Made by a program: the position numbers and the translations under genes. From assembly GCF_030719035.1 (NCBI RefSeq), contig NZ_CP132203.1, forward strand, positions 4,544,501 through 4,608,500: a stretch of DNA of 64,000 nt, given 5' to 3'. Position 1 is the stretch's first letter; each line of letters starts with the position of its first letter. Positions 46,137-55,707 of the stretch are shown piece after piece. Source of the DNA: Hahella sp. HNIBRBA332. Lineage in GTDB: Bacteria; Pseudomonadota; Gammaproteobacteria; Pseudomonadales; Oleiphilaceae. Below the pieces are notes generated by a model. It had not been told where the DNA came from and did no database searches. It was given only the letters and a program-made list of their open reading frames with translations.

Positions 46137-46619
46137 ATGAGTCAAGCCAAAAACAAAAATACCGGGTCCACCATCGCCCTGAATAAGAAGGCCCGCTTCG
46201 ACTATCACATCGTTGAAAAGTTCGAAGCCGGCCTCGCGCTAACCGGTTGGGAAGTCAAAAGCCTGCGCGCCGGAAAATGTCAGCTGGTGGATTCCTATGT
46301 ATTACTGAAAGACAGTGAAGCCTGGTTGTTAGGCGCCCATATCACACCGTTGAAGGAAGCCTCCACTCACGTCATTGCAGATCCCACTCGCACTCGTAAA
46401 CTGCTGCTGAATCGCCGTGAGCTCAACAAGCTGATCGGCGCAGTGTCGCAGACGGGCCACACTTGCGTGCCTTTAGCCCTTTACTGGAAAGGCAATAAAG
46501 TGAAATGCGAAATCGCCCTGGTAAAAGGCAAGAAGGATTTCGACAAGCGCGAAACCGAAAAAGAGCGCGACTGGAATCGTCAAAAACAACGCGTTATCCG
46601 CGATCATGTTAAACAGTGA
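46137..46619 (+). CDS. smpB: tmRNA-binding protein SmpB
   Basis: A 160-residue partner of tmRNA in rescue of stalled ribosomes. Core KKARFDYHIVEKFEAGLALTGWEVKSLRAGKCQL and the basic tail KRETEKERDWNRQKQRVIRDH are standard. The tmRNA gene (ssrA) is not adjacent in this window. The ATG has AAGGAAAT just before it. Confidence 0.97.
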   Translation: MSQAKNKNTGSTIALNKKARFDYHIVEKFEAGLALTGWEVKSLRAGKCQLVDSYVLLKDSEAWLLGAHITPLKEASTHVIADPTRTRKLLLNRRELNKLIGAVSQTGHTCVPLALYWKGNKVKCEIALVKGKKDFDKRETEKERDWNRQKQRVIRDHVKQ

Positions 46620-46624
46620 CACAG

Positions 46625-46662
46625 TCAGGATAGGAAAGACGTTCTTATCCTGATTCTCTTCT
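46625..46662 (+). terminator. terminator after smpB
   Basis: An 8-base stem TCAGGATA/TATCCTGA with a 13-base loop is followed by a T/C-rich tail. It lies 5 bases after the smpB stop. Confidence 0.6.
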
Positions 46663-46816
46663 TTCTCACACTTCATTGCCGTATCGGGTTGAGCTAACGC
46701 CACTCCCCAACCATACTTATCCGTCAAAGCAAGCGACTGCGCGCCTTTAATAATTCGACGACGCATAACGCTAATACTAACCTCACTCAACTACTGACAG
46801 CTTTGGCGAGGCGGCT

Positions 46817-48202
46817 ATGAAACCACATGGAGAGCCGATGTCGGCGGTCGACACTGCCTGGTTGCGCATGGAACGTCCCGCCAACCTGATGATGATCTGC
46901 ATCGTGCTGGTTATGGAGACGCCGATCCACGCCCGCGAACTCAAGCAATTATTCACCCAACGCTTACTGCCGCTGCCCCGCTTCAGACAGACTGTGTACA
47001 AAACCGAGCATGGCTGCTTCTGGCGTGATGACGCCAGCTTTAATATCGACAATCACGTGCATCTAGTTGGACTGCCCGGTGCAGGAAGTCAGCAGGACCT
47101 GCAAGATCTGGCCAGTGATATCAGCAGCACGCCGCTGGATTTCAGTAAGCCTCTCTGGCAAGTGCACTTAGTCGACCGTTACCAAAGCGGCTCCGCGATG
47201 ATTATTCGGGTTCACCACTGTATTGCAGACGGCATTGCGTTGACCCGTGTCCTGCTGTCCCTGGCAGACCAAAATGATGAACGCCCAGTATCTCAGCATG
47301 TCAGCCCGACTTCAAAACCTGCCTCTTGGGGTGGCATCGCCGCCAAAGCCCTGCATAACGCCATGCATATCGGGCAGGAAATAATAGAAGAAGGCAAGTC
47401 TCTGGCGCGTCACCCAGAGCAACTTTTGGCCATAGCGCGCCAAGGCGTCGCAATGGGATCGGAGGTCGCCCGCGTCGCCGCGCTGCCGGCGGATCCCGCC
47501 ACCTGTTTTAAAGGCGATCTTAGTGGGAGAAAGCGCCTTGCATGGGCGCAGCCATTGGCCTTCCCGCAAGTAAAGCAGACCGCACAGACTCTGAAAGCGA
47601 CCATCAACGATGTGTTGCTGTGCGCGGCTACCGGCGCTTTGCGGCGTTATCTTGTGGAGCGTTGCATTGAACTGGACGTAGAAACCATTCATGCCGCCGT
47701 GCCTTTCAATTTGCGTCCTTTGGACGAACCAGCCGAGGCTCTGGGCAATCAGTTCGGCCTGGTGATTGCGCCATTACCGATCGGAATTCATGACGTGGCG
47801 GAACGCTTCGAGGCGGTGCGTCGCGATATGCTGGCGCTTAAGCATTCTCAACAGGCGAAGGCGTTTTATGGATTACTGGGGTTGCTCGGCAAAGGTCCCG
47901 ATTTCCTGGAGCAGACCGCACTGGAGACGCTAAGCAGAAAAGCATCCGTGGTGATCACTAATGTGCCCGGCCCCAAACAAGCGCTGTATCTGGCTGGGAG
48001 CAAATTGCTGACGCCCATGATTTGGGCGCCGCAATCTGGAGAGGTCGGCATCAGCCTCAGCATTATCAGCTATGATGGAGCAATTCAGTTCGGCGTCGCG
48101 GTAGACCAGGGGCTGATACCTGACCCGGACAAACTGGCCAACTTCTTTGTCGACGCATTTGCAGAACTACAAGCACTGGCGAAGGCTCGGCCCGCCAGTT
48201 AA
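46817..48202 (+). CDS. wax ester synthase / diacylglycerol acyltransferase (WS/DGAT)
   Basis: A 461-residue acyl-CoA-dependent acyltransferase that makes wax esters or triacylglycerol as storage lipids. The catalytic HHCIADG (HHxxxDG, near residue 135) is intact. The N-terminal MSAVDTAWLRMERPANLMMI matches the family opening, and the C-terminal ISIISYDGAIQFGVAVDQGLIPDP is also typical. Either the ATG at 46817 or the one at 46838 could start it; both have plausible ribosome sites. It stands alone, convergent with the efflux operon; the two genes overlap by 4 bases at their ends. Confidence 0.92.
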   Translation: MKPHGEPMSAVDTAWLRMERPANLMMICIVLVMETPIHARELKQLFTQRLLPLPRFRQTVYKTEHGCFWRDDASFNIDNHVHLVGLPGAGSQQDLQDLASDISSTPLDFSKPLWQVHLVDRYQSGSAMIIRVHHCIADGIALTRVLLSLADQNDERPVSQHVSPTSKPASWGGIAAKALHNAMHIGQEIIEEGKSLARHPEQLLAIARQGVAMGSEVARVAALPADPATCFKGDLSGRKRLAWAQPLAFPQVKQTAQTLKATINDVLLCAATGALRRYLVERCIELDVETIHAAVPFNLRPLDEPAEALGNQFGLVIAPLPIGIHDVAERFEAVRRDMLALKHSQQAKAFYGLLGLLGKGPDFLEQTALETLSRKASVVITNVPGPKQALYLAGSKLLTPMIWAPQSGEVGISLSIISYDGAIQFGVAVDQGLIPDPDKLANFFVDAFAELQALAKARPAS

Positions 48203-49638
48203 TCCAGGCCCTCTGCGAAACCTCCGCCCAGCGCCTGATACAGCTCCATCATATTCTGCAGCTGCGCCAGGCGATTTGCAGTGAGCTGCAGTTGCGCAGA
48301 GCGTCGCGTTTCCTGTTGGTCCAGCCAGGCTTGCACGCCGGTGGCGCCGGAACGATAACGCACCTCCGCCAGGCGCTCAGCCTCAGAGGCCAGCGAGAAC
48401 GAAGTGCGCAATGCGTCTTCCTGGGCCATCAACTGCGTTCGAGCGGAAAGCTTGTTTTCCACCTCCGCCAACGCCGCATACAGCTTCTGCCTGAACTCAA
48501 TCACCGTCTGTTCATAAGCCGCCTCTGAGACTTGAATATTCAATTGCGTCTGCCGCCACTGGATAAAGGGCAGACTCAACCCTGCTCCCAGGGACGCAAC
48601 GGGGTTGCGCAATATATCCGTCAGCTCTGAACCGCCCGTCGCCAGTGAACCAGTCAAACTGAAACTGGGATAATAACTGGCGCGGCTGTGGTCCGTATCC
48701 GCCAGAGCGCTGCGCAAACGCATCTCCGCCGCCTGCATGTCCGGCCTTCGCGCCAGTAACGCCGCGGGGGTAGCCAAAGGTAAGACGGGCATCGCCATTG
48801 CAGGCAGGGTTTGCGGGTCAGGCACGGCGTTCTCCGGCGCCTGATCGAACAAAATCGCCAGCGCGTTTTGCGCTTCCACTTTGTCCTGCAGCAATGACGT
48901 CAACGAGGCGCGCTGGCTCGCCAGATTTTGCTCGGCCTGGATCAAGTCCAGATTAGAGACCGCGCCGCTACGATGCTTGACTTGGGCCAGCTCCAACGCT
49001 TTGGCCGTGTACTCCAAGGACGCCTCGCTCGCAGCGATTGACTCATTCAGGTAAGCCAGACGCCAATACAGATTCGCGGTGGTCCCGATTAACGCCAGCG
49101 CGGCGTCCGCCCTGTCCTGCTCGGTCGCCAACGCTTCCCAGTGAGCGGTATCGCGGGCGCTGGACAACTTCCCCCACAAATCAATTTCATAGCTCAGTCC
49201 AAGAGAGGCGCCAAAAGACTTGCTGCTGGTATGAGCGTCGATATTACGCTCCCGGGAAGCGCTGAGCTGTGCGCTGATATCCGGCGTCAGGTTGCCGTCG
49301 GCGATGCCCGCGTGCAACCGGGCTTGTCGTACTTTCAACGCCGCCAGCGCCATATCGCTATTACTTTGCAGCGCGCGCTCGATCAGGCTGTTCAACTCCT
49401 CATCCTGAAACGCGCGCCACCATTGCTCGGACGCCAACGCCTGCTCTCCATTCACTGGCGCATAGCTCCAGGAGGCGGGCATCTCCAGTTGAGGCCGAGT
49501 ATATTGCGAGCGCGCCAACCCTTCACACCCCGTCAACAGCATGGAAGACAACAACAAAAGAGCTATGTGTTTTTTTCCGCTCGCGCTTAAGGAACTCACT
49601 CGCTTTACTCCAAACTTCGTGCGATTACCGTACATCAT
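48199..49638 (-). CDS. outer membrane factor lipoprotein of efflux system (NodT/OprM type)
   Basis: A 479-residue outer-membrane channel with a lipobox (LLTGC). Paired OEP repeats carry the long helical segments (such as TAKALELAQVKHRSGAVSNLDLIQAEQNLA and ERLAEVRYRSGATGVQAWLDQQ). It forms the exit duct for the MacA-MacB pump encoded just upstream. Its ATG directly follows the macB stop (TGAATG), so the two are translationally coupled. Confidence 0.93.
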   Translation of the reverse strand: MMYGNRTKFGVKRVSSLSASGKKHIALLLLSSMLLTGCEGLARSQYTRPQLEMPASWSYAPVNGEQALASEQWWRAFQDEELNSLIERALQSNSDMALAALKVRQARLHAGIADGNLTPDISAQLSASRERNIDAHTSSKSFGASLGLSYEIDLWGKLSSARDTAHWEALATEQDRADAALALIGTTANLYWRLAYLNESIAASEASLEYTAKALELAQVKHRSGAVSNLDLIQAEQNLASQRASLTSLLQDKVEAQNALAILFDQAPENAVPDPQTLPAMAMPVLPLATPAALLARRPDMQAAEMRLRSALADTDHSRASYYPSFSLTGSLATGGSELTDILRNPVASLGAGLSLPFIQWRQTQLNIQVSEAAYEQTVIEFRQKLYAALAEVENKLSARTQLMAQEDALRTSFSLASEAERLAEVRYRSGATGVQAWLDQQETRRSAQLQLTANRLAQLQNMMELYQALGGGFAEGLD

Positions 49639-51603
49639 TCACTCCCGCGCCAATGCTTCAATCGGGTCAAGTCGCGCCGCATTTCGCGCAGGCAAAAAGC
49701 CGAACAGCACGCCAATCAGGGAGGAGCAAACCACCGCCGACACAATCGCGGTGACGGAAAAGGACATTTGCATATCCTGCACCAACAACGAGAACAAAGC
49801 GCCCACGCCGAAAGACAACAAAATGCCGATGCCGCCGCCAATCAGGCACACCATCACCGCCTCGATCAGGAACTGTTGCAATATGTCGCTCTGCCGGGCG
49901 CCAACCGCCATACGAATACCAATTTCACGAGTACGTTCGGTGACTGACACCAGCATGATATTCATGACGCCGATACCGCCGACGATCAACGAAATGACCG
50001 CGATGGAGGACACCAATAGGGTCAAAGTGGTGGTGGTCTTTTCGACCGCCTGCAAAATACTGTCGGTGCTGAACGTGAAGAAATCTTTCACTCCGTGGCG
50101 CACGGTCAGCAAGCGAATGATGCCCTGCTCCGCCACCGCGCTGGAAAGCCCGTCTGGCGTACGAACAATAATGGAGCTGAAGTTCTGCCTGCCAATCAGG
50201 CGGGTCGTCGCAGAGCTGTAGGGCATCCATACAGCCAGATTGCCGCCGCCTCCGAACATATCGCTTTTATCCTCCGCCACGCCGATCACGGTCCAAGGCG
50301 AAGCGCCAATCAAAATGACTTTACCAATGGGGTCGTCACCGCCAGCGAACAGTTTCTTGCGAGTATTGCTGTCGATCACTACTACCTGCGCCTGGGTGCG
50401 AACATCTTCTCGCAGCAGCGGCCGGCCTTCCGCGACGGTCAGCCCTTTCACCCGGAAATACTGCTCGCCCACCGCGTTGACGTTCACATTGACAGCGACA
50501 TTGCGGTAACGCAGTTGCTGACTGTTAGCAATACTCGGCGTCACGCTGTCGACAAAAGGCTGCGCCTGCAACGCCTCCACATCGGCGGCCACCAACGTAT
50601 CAATGGCGGCGGATCGCTCATCCCCCCAATCCTTACCGGGAAAGATCTCTATCGTGTTGACGCCAATGGAATTGATGTCGCTAATAACTTTCTGCTTGGC
50701 CCCTTCGCCGATGGCGACAATACTCACCACAGCGGTGATGCCGATAATGATGCCAAGCATGGTCAGCAGCGTCCGCAACCGATGAGAAGTCATGGCGATC
50801 CAGGCCATTTTAAAAGCCTCGGTGAAACGCCCCAGCCAGGCGCCTCTCGCCTCATTACGGCCTGTCATCGAAGTGGCGTTCGTCGCAGAGGACGCGGACA
50901 TCTCCGATTCCGAAGCAGGGTTCACGCGGTCGGCGATAATTTCGCCGTCCTGAATCTCAATGATTCGCTCCGCTTTCGCCGCCACTTGCGGGTCATGCGT
51001 AACGATAATGACGGTGTGCCCCTGCTGATGCAGCTCCCGCAATACCGTCATGACTTCCTGACCACTGCGTGTATCCAGCGCGCCAGTGGGCTCGTCCGCC
51101 AGAATGACTTCGCCGCCGTTCATCAGGGCTCTGGCGATGCTCACCCGCTGCTGCTGGCCACCGGAAAGCTGACTGGGTTTGTGCTCGCAACGCTCCTCCA
51201 GTCCCAGACGCGACAACAGCATATGCGCCCGCTCCCGGCGCGAGCTTTTGGAGACGCCAGCGTACACCGCCGCCAACTCTGCATTACCTAATGCATCCAG
51301 ATGCGACAACAGATGATAGCGCTGAAAGATAAAGCCGAAGTGGTTGCGGCGCAGGGCGGCGAGTTCATCGTCATCCAGCTCTCTGGTTTCCCGTCCGCTG
51401 ATTTTATAGCTGCCGCCGCTCGGGCGATCCAGGCACCCCAGGATATTCATCAAGGTCGACTTTCCCGACCCCGATGTTCCCATTATGGCGACCATTTCAC
51501 CTGGATAGATCTTCAGGTCCACATCCTTCAAAACCGCGACCTGCTGCTCCCCTGCCTGGAAAATCCGGTTCAGGGCGCTTATTTCAATCAAAGGCTCCTT
51601 CAT
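49639..51603 (-). CDS. macB: MacB-type ABC efflux transporter
   Basis: A 654-residue fusion of an N-terminal ATPase (Walker A GTSGSGKST, signature SGGQQQRVSIARALMNGG, Walker B ILADEPTGALD) with a membrane part of four helices, one before and three after a large periplasmic domain. This is the MacB/PvdT type, which pushes macrolides, peptides, toxins or siderophores from the periplasm through the outer membrane with MacA and an outer-membrane factor. The substrate is unknown. It sits between macA (8 bases) and the outer-membrane factor gene. Confidence 0.93.
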   Translation of the reverse strand: MKEPLIEISALNRIFQAGEQQVAVLKDVDLKIYPGEMVAIMGTSGSGKSTLMNILGCLDRPSGGSYKISGRETRELDDDELAALRRNHFGFIFQRYHLLSHLDALGNAELAAVYAGVSKSSRRERAHMLLSRLGLEERCEHKPSQLSGGQQQRVSIARALMNGGEVILADEPTGALDTRSGQEVMTVLRELHQQGHTVIIVTHDPQVAAKAERIIEIQDGEIIADRVNPASESEMSASSATNATSMTGRNEARGAWLGRFTEAFKMAWIAMTSHRLRTLLTMLGIIIGITAVVSIVAIGEGAKQKVISDINSIGVNTIEIFPGKDWGDERSAAIDTLVAADVEALQAQPFVDSVTPSIANSQQLRYRNVAVNVNVNAVGEQYFRVKGLTVAEGRPLLREDVRTQAQVVVIDSNTRKKLFAGGDDPIGKVILIGASPWTVIGVAEDKSDMFGGGGNLAVWMPYSSATTRLIGRQNFSSIIVRTPDGLSSAVAEQGIIRLLTVRHGVKDFFTFSTDSILQAVEKTTTTLTLLVSSIAVISLIVGGIGVMNIMLVSVTERTREIGIRMAVGARQSDILQQFLIEAVMVCLIGGGIGILLSFGVGALFSLLVQDMQMSFSVTAIVSAVVCSSLIGVLFGFLPARNAARLDPIEALARE

Positions 51604-51611
51604 ACAGTGAA

Positions 51612-52790
51612 CTAGCCCCCGATAACAACAGAGGCTTCACCGTCTGTCGGGACCGACAGGCTGTCGCCGAGGATCACGTTGTCCCCATCATTCAAGCCAG
51701 ACAGCACCTGCACGTACACGTTGTCGCGGATGCCGGTTTCAATGGTTCTGTCTTCCGGCTGGCCGTTCACCAGCACACGTACTTTATGCTGTGCGCCGCC
51801 GATCTCCTGGTCGGGATCTAACGCCGAAATAGGAATACTCAGCGTTTGCGGCTGCCTATTGATAATGATGGACACTTGCGCCGTCATCGCCACCCGCAGG
51901 GAATGGTCGGGGTTCGCCGCTTCCAACACGCCACTGTAATAAACAGCGGAGGTGGAATTGCTGACGGAGCCGTTATCGGAAATATTGTCCGGGGCCAGTT
52001 TGATGGTGCGCAGAACGCCATTGTATTGACGGTCTGGGTCGCCCAGAACCGTGAAGTTCGCCTCCTGCCCGGACTTCACCTTGGTGACGTCCGCCTCTGA
52101 TATTTGCGCCTTCACCGTCATCGTATCCAGGTTTGCGAGAATCAGCAGCGTCGGCGCTTCCTGCGTCGACACCAGGGTCTGCCCTTGCTCAAATTTGGTA
52201 GCGATCACCACGCCATCCATGGGCGCGACGATTTTGGTGAACCCAAGGTTAGCCTTGGCGGTTTCGACCTGTATTTCCGCCTGACTGATTTGAGCCTCCA
52301 GCGCTTCAATTTCGGCCTTCGCGCTTTCCAACTGAGCCCGCGCGTTTTCCAGCTCAGACACGGACGCCGCCGCTTGCGCGTTCATTTCACGCTGGCGTTT
52401 GAACTCCAGTTCGTAGAAGCGCAGCATGGCCTCACGGCCCCGCCGCGACGCCTTGGCGTTTTTCAGTTCCGCCATGGCGCGGTTCAATTCGTTACGCTGT
52501 AAAACCGGATCTATTTCCGCCAACAGCTGGCCTTTGACCACTCTATCGCCGACGGAAACGTTCATGGACTTCAGCTGCCCGGTAACCTGAGCGCCTACCG
52601 CCACCTGCTTGGAACCTTCCAATACGCCGGTGGCCAACACCGTTTGTTCTATATCCCGCTTTTCCACAGGGGCGGTGACGTATTCAACGGGTTCGGGCTC
52701 GAACCAACTCAGGGCGTTCCAGCCGACAGCGGCCAAAACAACAAAAATGACCACTCCCACCACAGCAGGACGACGCGTTTTTTTTGCCAT
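51612..52790 (-). CDS. macA: MacA-type periplasmic adaptor (membrane fusion protein)
   Basis: A 392-residue adaptor with an N-terminal membrane anchor (residues about 9-30), a split biotinyl-lipoyl domain, a coiled-coil hairpin (about 100-185) rich in Ala/Glu/Gln, and beta-barrel and membrane-proximal domains. It links MacB with the outer-membrane factor and stimulates the ATPase. It is the first gene of macA-macB-OMF. The 315-base gap upstream (52791-53105) contains the terminator of the next upstream gene and otherwise only plausible promoter DNA. Confidence 0.92.
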   Translation of the reverse strand: MAKKTRRPAVVGVVIFVVLAAVGWNALSWFEPEPVEYVTAPVEKRDIEQTVLATGVLEGSKQVAVGAQVTGQLKSMNVSVGDRVVKGQLLAEIDPVLQRNELNRAMAELKNAKASRRGREAMLRFYELEFKRQREMNAQAAASVSELENARAQLESAKAEIEALEAQISQAEIQVETAKANLGFTKIVAPMDGVVIATKFEQGQTLVSTQEAPTLLILANLDTMTVKAQISEADVTKVKSGQEANFTVLGDPDRQYNGVLRTIKLAPDNISDNGSVSNSTSAVYYSGVLEAANPDHSLRVAMTAQVSIIINRQPQTLSIPISALDPDQEIGGAQHKVRVLVNGQPEDRTIETGIRDNVYVQVLSGLNDGDNVILGDSLSVPTDGEASVVIGG

Positions 52791-53007
52791 GCGAATTACA
52801 CAAGAAGTTAATTAATGAATACAGGTATGTTGAAATCGCCGCGAGCCCAGTATCCGCCGGGGGCGACGTTAATCAGAGAGGTTGCTCCAAAGTAGAGCAC
52901 TCTAGCGAATTTCGCCTAGGACTTCTAACAAAAACACAAAACATGGACAAGCTTTATGGAAACCGCAATGCGCCGGTTATCAATACCCAGAACCGCTTTG
53001 AAAAAAA

Positions 53008-53036
53008 ACAAAAAAAGGGGCGCAAAATTGCGCCCC
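53008..53036 (-). terminator. strong terminator after the transglutaminase-like gene
   Basis: On the minus strand, stem GGGGCGCAA/TTGCGCCCC is followed by a long T-run. It insulates macA from the strongly placed secreted-protein gene upstream. Confidence 0.92.
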
Positions 53037-53105
53037 GGAAAATAGCCCGGACTTAAATACCGGACCCTCTCATGCATTCATGAATAACGTAACGAATACG
53101 TCGAA

Positions 53106-54950
53106 TTACTCCGCAGACCAGTTGAACAGTTGCTCAACGATGGTGGTCAGAGGCTGGCTGTAACCTGCCGCATTTTTCGCATTGGATTTCCAGCTGGAAG
53201 GAATAGGTTGTCCTTTCGTCCAGCCAGAGCCGCCCTGGGTGTATTGAATGTTCAGGCTGTAGTTGGAGCTGTTGTTGTAGCCTTTAACGCCAACGTAGTA
53301 AGTTCCCGCTTCGTTTGCAGAGCACTCCTCATTAGAGCCTTCCAGGTAAGGACGGCACTGATAGGTAGTGTCGCCAGGCTGAGCGCCTTTGTTCACGTAC
53401 AGATCCGCATCGCTGTCGCCAGTCATGGTGACTTTGAAAGAGCCAGTGGTGGTGAACGGACCGTAGAACGCCCACTTGTTCTGCTCGATGACGCCCGCTT
53501 TTTTCTCAGTCTTGGTCTCGCTGGTGGAGCCAGTTGGGTTGTAGTAAGAGACAGCGTGCGCGCCAGGAGCCGGAGTCCACAGGAAGTCCGGATGACGGTT
53601 GTTGTACCACTCACCGCCGATGATGTCGCCGTTGGAGTCCAGCTCCAGGTCATACACATAACGAACGGTGTAGGCGCGGTCATAGGACGGATAATCTTTG
53701 TCTCTATGAGTCGGGCTGGTTTCCACAATGTAAGTCAGCTTCATCTGAACGCCGACAACTTGCTTCGCTTCCTGCGCACGATACTTGGAGAACTTGTCCT
53801 GGGTGTAGTCGCTCATAGCGATGATCGCTTCTTGCGCCGTATTGTAGGAAGCGCCAGTCTGCGGGTTGAAGTAAGTGTATTCGTACTTCAATACCGGCTG
53901 GTTCCATACTTCATAGTCAAACGTTGCGTCGATAACGAAGCTGCGTTTGCTGACGCCGATCTGGTTCACCACCGCTTTGTGCCAGCTGCCAGGGTTGCTG
54001 TCGAAGCACGCCTGATCCAGGATACGGCCGTTTTCATCCTTGCCGGGATCTTTGGAGTTACAACGTCCGCCGATGAAGCGTACGCCCGGGGAGGCTTCCG
54101 CCCACAACAGCGTGCCCAATGCCTTGATGTCGGATGGGAAGAACTTGATGTCCTTACCTTCAGGCGATTTGACAGTAATGGAGTTAGACGGACGCGGCAG
54201 CATGTAAGCGGCAGGCGCCCAACCGTGGCACAGACCCATCCAGGCTTCAACGGAACCATAACGATCCCAGTAGCCTTTACCGGATTCCCACATCTTCTGA
54301 GTCAGAGTGAAATTGGAATCGCCCACCAGCAAGTCGTACTTTTCAGACGGGGACAGATTATCGATCTCGCCTGCATCGATGTATTCCTGCGGCTTGTGCG
54401 TGCTGGTGGCGAAAATCCAATGGTCGTACCAGTTGGACGGCCAGGAATCATTCAGCTTGGGATCAGCGTAACGGATGCCCAGAGCGCCTTTGTAGAGCGC
54501 CCAGTAATCGTCTGACCAGGGCTGGATGTCCAGGGATGCGTTGGTCAGATTCGAGTTGTCCATTGCGTGAACGTTGCCGATCAGTTGATCGCCATTATCC
54601 ACCAGGCGAGCAGCGTTGTCGTTGCTGAGCTCCATAGAGCGCATCATCATGAAGCCGTTGCCGCCAGTGCTGTTCAGCAGATCTCTGCGCAGCTCATCCT
54701 TATCTTCCACGAAGTCGCCGGAGAGAATCGCTTCATCGCTGAATAAAGGCATAGCCAGATCGCCGTTGACGGCTTCTTTGACAGGCACTTCGTCCATGAC
54801 TGCGGCGGGGTCGGCGTGGAAACGCTCCAGGTAGTCCCGAACGTACTGCGCGTCCTGACCGGAAACTTCAGCCAAAGTGACAGCGGAGACGCTCAGCGCC
54901 AGAGTGGAGACAGAAAATGTAATAGCCCGTTTAAGCGTGTTTTTGTTCAC
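53106..54950 (-). CDS. secreted transglutaminase-elicitor-like protein with PPC domain
   Basis: A 614-residue exported protein with a GTG start at 54950 (AAGGAG 8 bases before) and a signal peptide cut near residue 27. The central region fits the oomycete-type transglutaminase elicitor fold: candidate triad Cys241 in GLCHGWAPAA, His324 in GSWHKAVVNQIG and Asp341 in FVIDATFDYEVWNQP. Residues about 490-571 form a bacterial pre-peptidase C-terminal (PPC) domain (DSDADLYV, GTYYVGVKGY), often removed or used for surface binding after secretion. It may crosslink or deamidate proteins outside the cell. The family call is from memory of motifs; a cysteine-protease relative is the alternative. Confidence 0.62.
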   Translation of the reverse strand: MNKNTLKRAITFSVSTLALSVSAVTLAEVSGQDAQYVRDYLERFHADPAAVMDEVPVKEAVNGDLAMPLFSDEAILSGDFVEDKDELRRDLLNSTGGNGFMMMRSMELSNDNAARLVDNGDQLIGNVHAMDNSNLTNASLDIQPWSDDYWALYKGALGIRYADPKLNDSWPSNWYDHWIFATSTHKPQEYIDAGEIDNLSPSEKYDLLVGDSNFTLTQKMWESGKGYWDRYGSVEAWMGLCHGWAPAAYMLPRPSNSITVKSPEGKDIKFFPSDIKALGTLLWAEASPGVRFIGGRCNSKDPGKDENGRILDQACFDSNPGSWHKAVVNQIGVSKRSFVIDATFDYEVWNQPVLKYEYTYFNPQTGASYNTAQEAIIAMSDYTQDKFSKYRAQEAKQVVGVQMKLTYIVETSPTHRDKDYPSYDRAYTVRYVYDLELDSNGDIIGGEWYNNRHPDFLWTPAPGAHAVSYYNPTGSTSETKTEKKAGVIEQNKWAFYGPFTTTGSFKVTMTGDSDADLYVNKGAQPGDTTYQCRPYLEGSNEECSANEAGTYYVGVKGYNNSSNYSLNIQYTQGGSGWTKGQPIPSSWKSNAKNAAGYSQPLTTIVEQLFNWSAE

Positions 54951-55142
54951 GGTTATAACTCCTTTTAACCTAAATAAATCAGTATTTATATCTTTCCGTT
55001 TAACTGTTCAGATATTATGCGTAGCCATTGTTTTATATGTATAAAAGGCGGGGATCAGGCATATACATCAACTTATAAATATAAGCCTATGCCAGACCAA
55101 ACAACGTATCTCCTTATATGCGGATCGTTCCATATCCTTTTA

Positions 55143-55159
55143 CCGGCTAGGTTAGCCGG
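55143..55159. repeat. 7-base inverted repeat in the 54951-55707 gap
   Basis: Arms CCGGCTA/TAGCCGG enclose a 3-base loop, without a T-run. I compared the region with c-di-GMP riboswitch patterns and it does not fit. The surrounding 757-base gap is AT-rich and has no convincing gene; it must hold the promoters for the flanking genes. Confidence 0.5.
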
Positions 55160-55494
55160 GCGGCAATCTATCAGGATTAGGCCATTTGGTCAAGCGTTTG
55201 AAACACTGCATCTCACCCCAACGAGAATTCACGTAATTAATTGAAATAAATCAATAAAAATAAAAGCCACCTATTTTCTTCGTGCAAAAAAGAGCTGCAA
55301 CCTCATTGTTTTGAGTTAAGTCAATACAACCGCCTTAATACTCTATTCCAAAAATCACAGTCATTTTCTATGAATACCTTTTCATGGCTACAATCCCCTA
55401 AAAGGCGACGCCATTTTAATGCCGGCGCATTATATTAATATCGGTATGGAATACTGTTGACGCAGATTTAAATTGATTAGAGTCAATAAGATGA

Positions 55495-55566
55495 GAAACT
55501 TCAGCATTCACTCTCTGTGTTAAGAAGAGATCTCTGAATGCTGACCGAAGGGAACGCAGAAGTTTC
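55495..55566. repeat. nested inverted repeat, possible structured RNA element
   Basis: Outer arms GAAACTTC (55495-55502) and GAAGTTTC (55559-55566) enclose inner arms CAGCATTCA (55502-55510) and TGAATGCTG (55535-55543). A pyrimidine/purine-rich centre could extend the inner stem. The 3' side has a 15-base bulge. No T-run follows, and no gene overlaps convincingly. It could be a small-RNA or leader structure, or a mobile repeat remnant. Confidence 0.5.
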
Positions 55567-55707
55567 CACTGCTTCCTGTTTCTTTCAAACTTCCCCACCC
55601 CGTTTGACGCTTCCGTATATCGATACAATACTTTAAACAACTACTGCCGACGCCTTAGGTATCCTGGCTTTGCGTCGGCGTTCGCCTTCTAAGCAGGTGG
55701 CGTTCTG

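Noticed and set aside
46473..46790. Minus-strand 105-codon ORF over the end of smpB
   Set aside because: It is mostly antisense to smpB and its terminator; no family resemblance and no ribosome site.
55416..55640. 74-codon minus-strand ORF upstream of the binding-protein gene
   Set aside because: Basic, low-quality sequence overlapping the nested inverted repeat; no ribosome site seen.
54951..55707. c-di-GMP or other riboswitch upstream of the secreted protein gene
   Set aside because: The CCGGCTA hairpin does not come with the conserved core of the GEMM class, and no other known pattern was seen.
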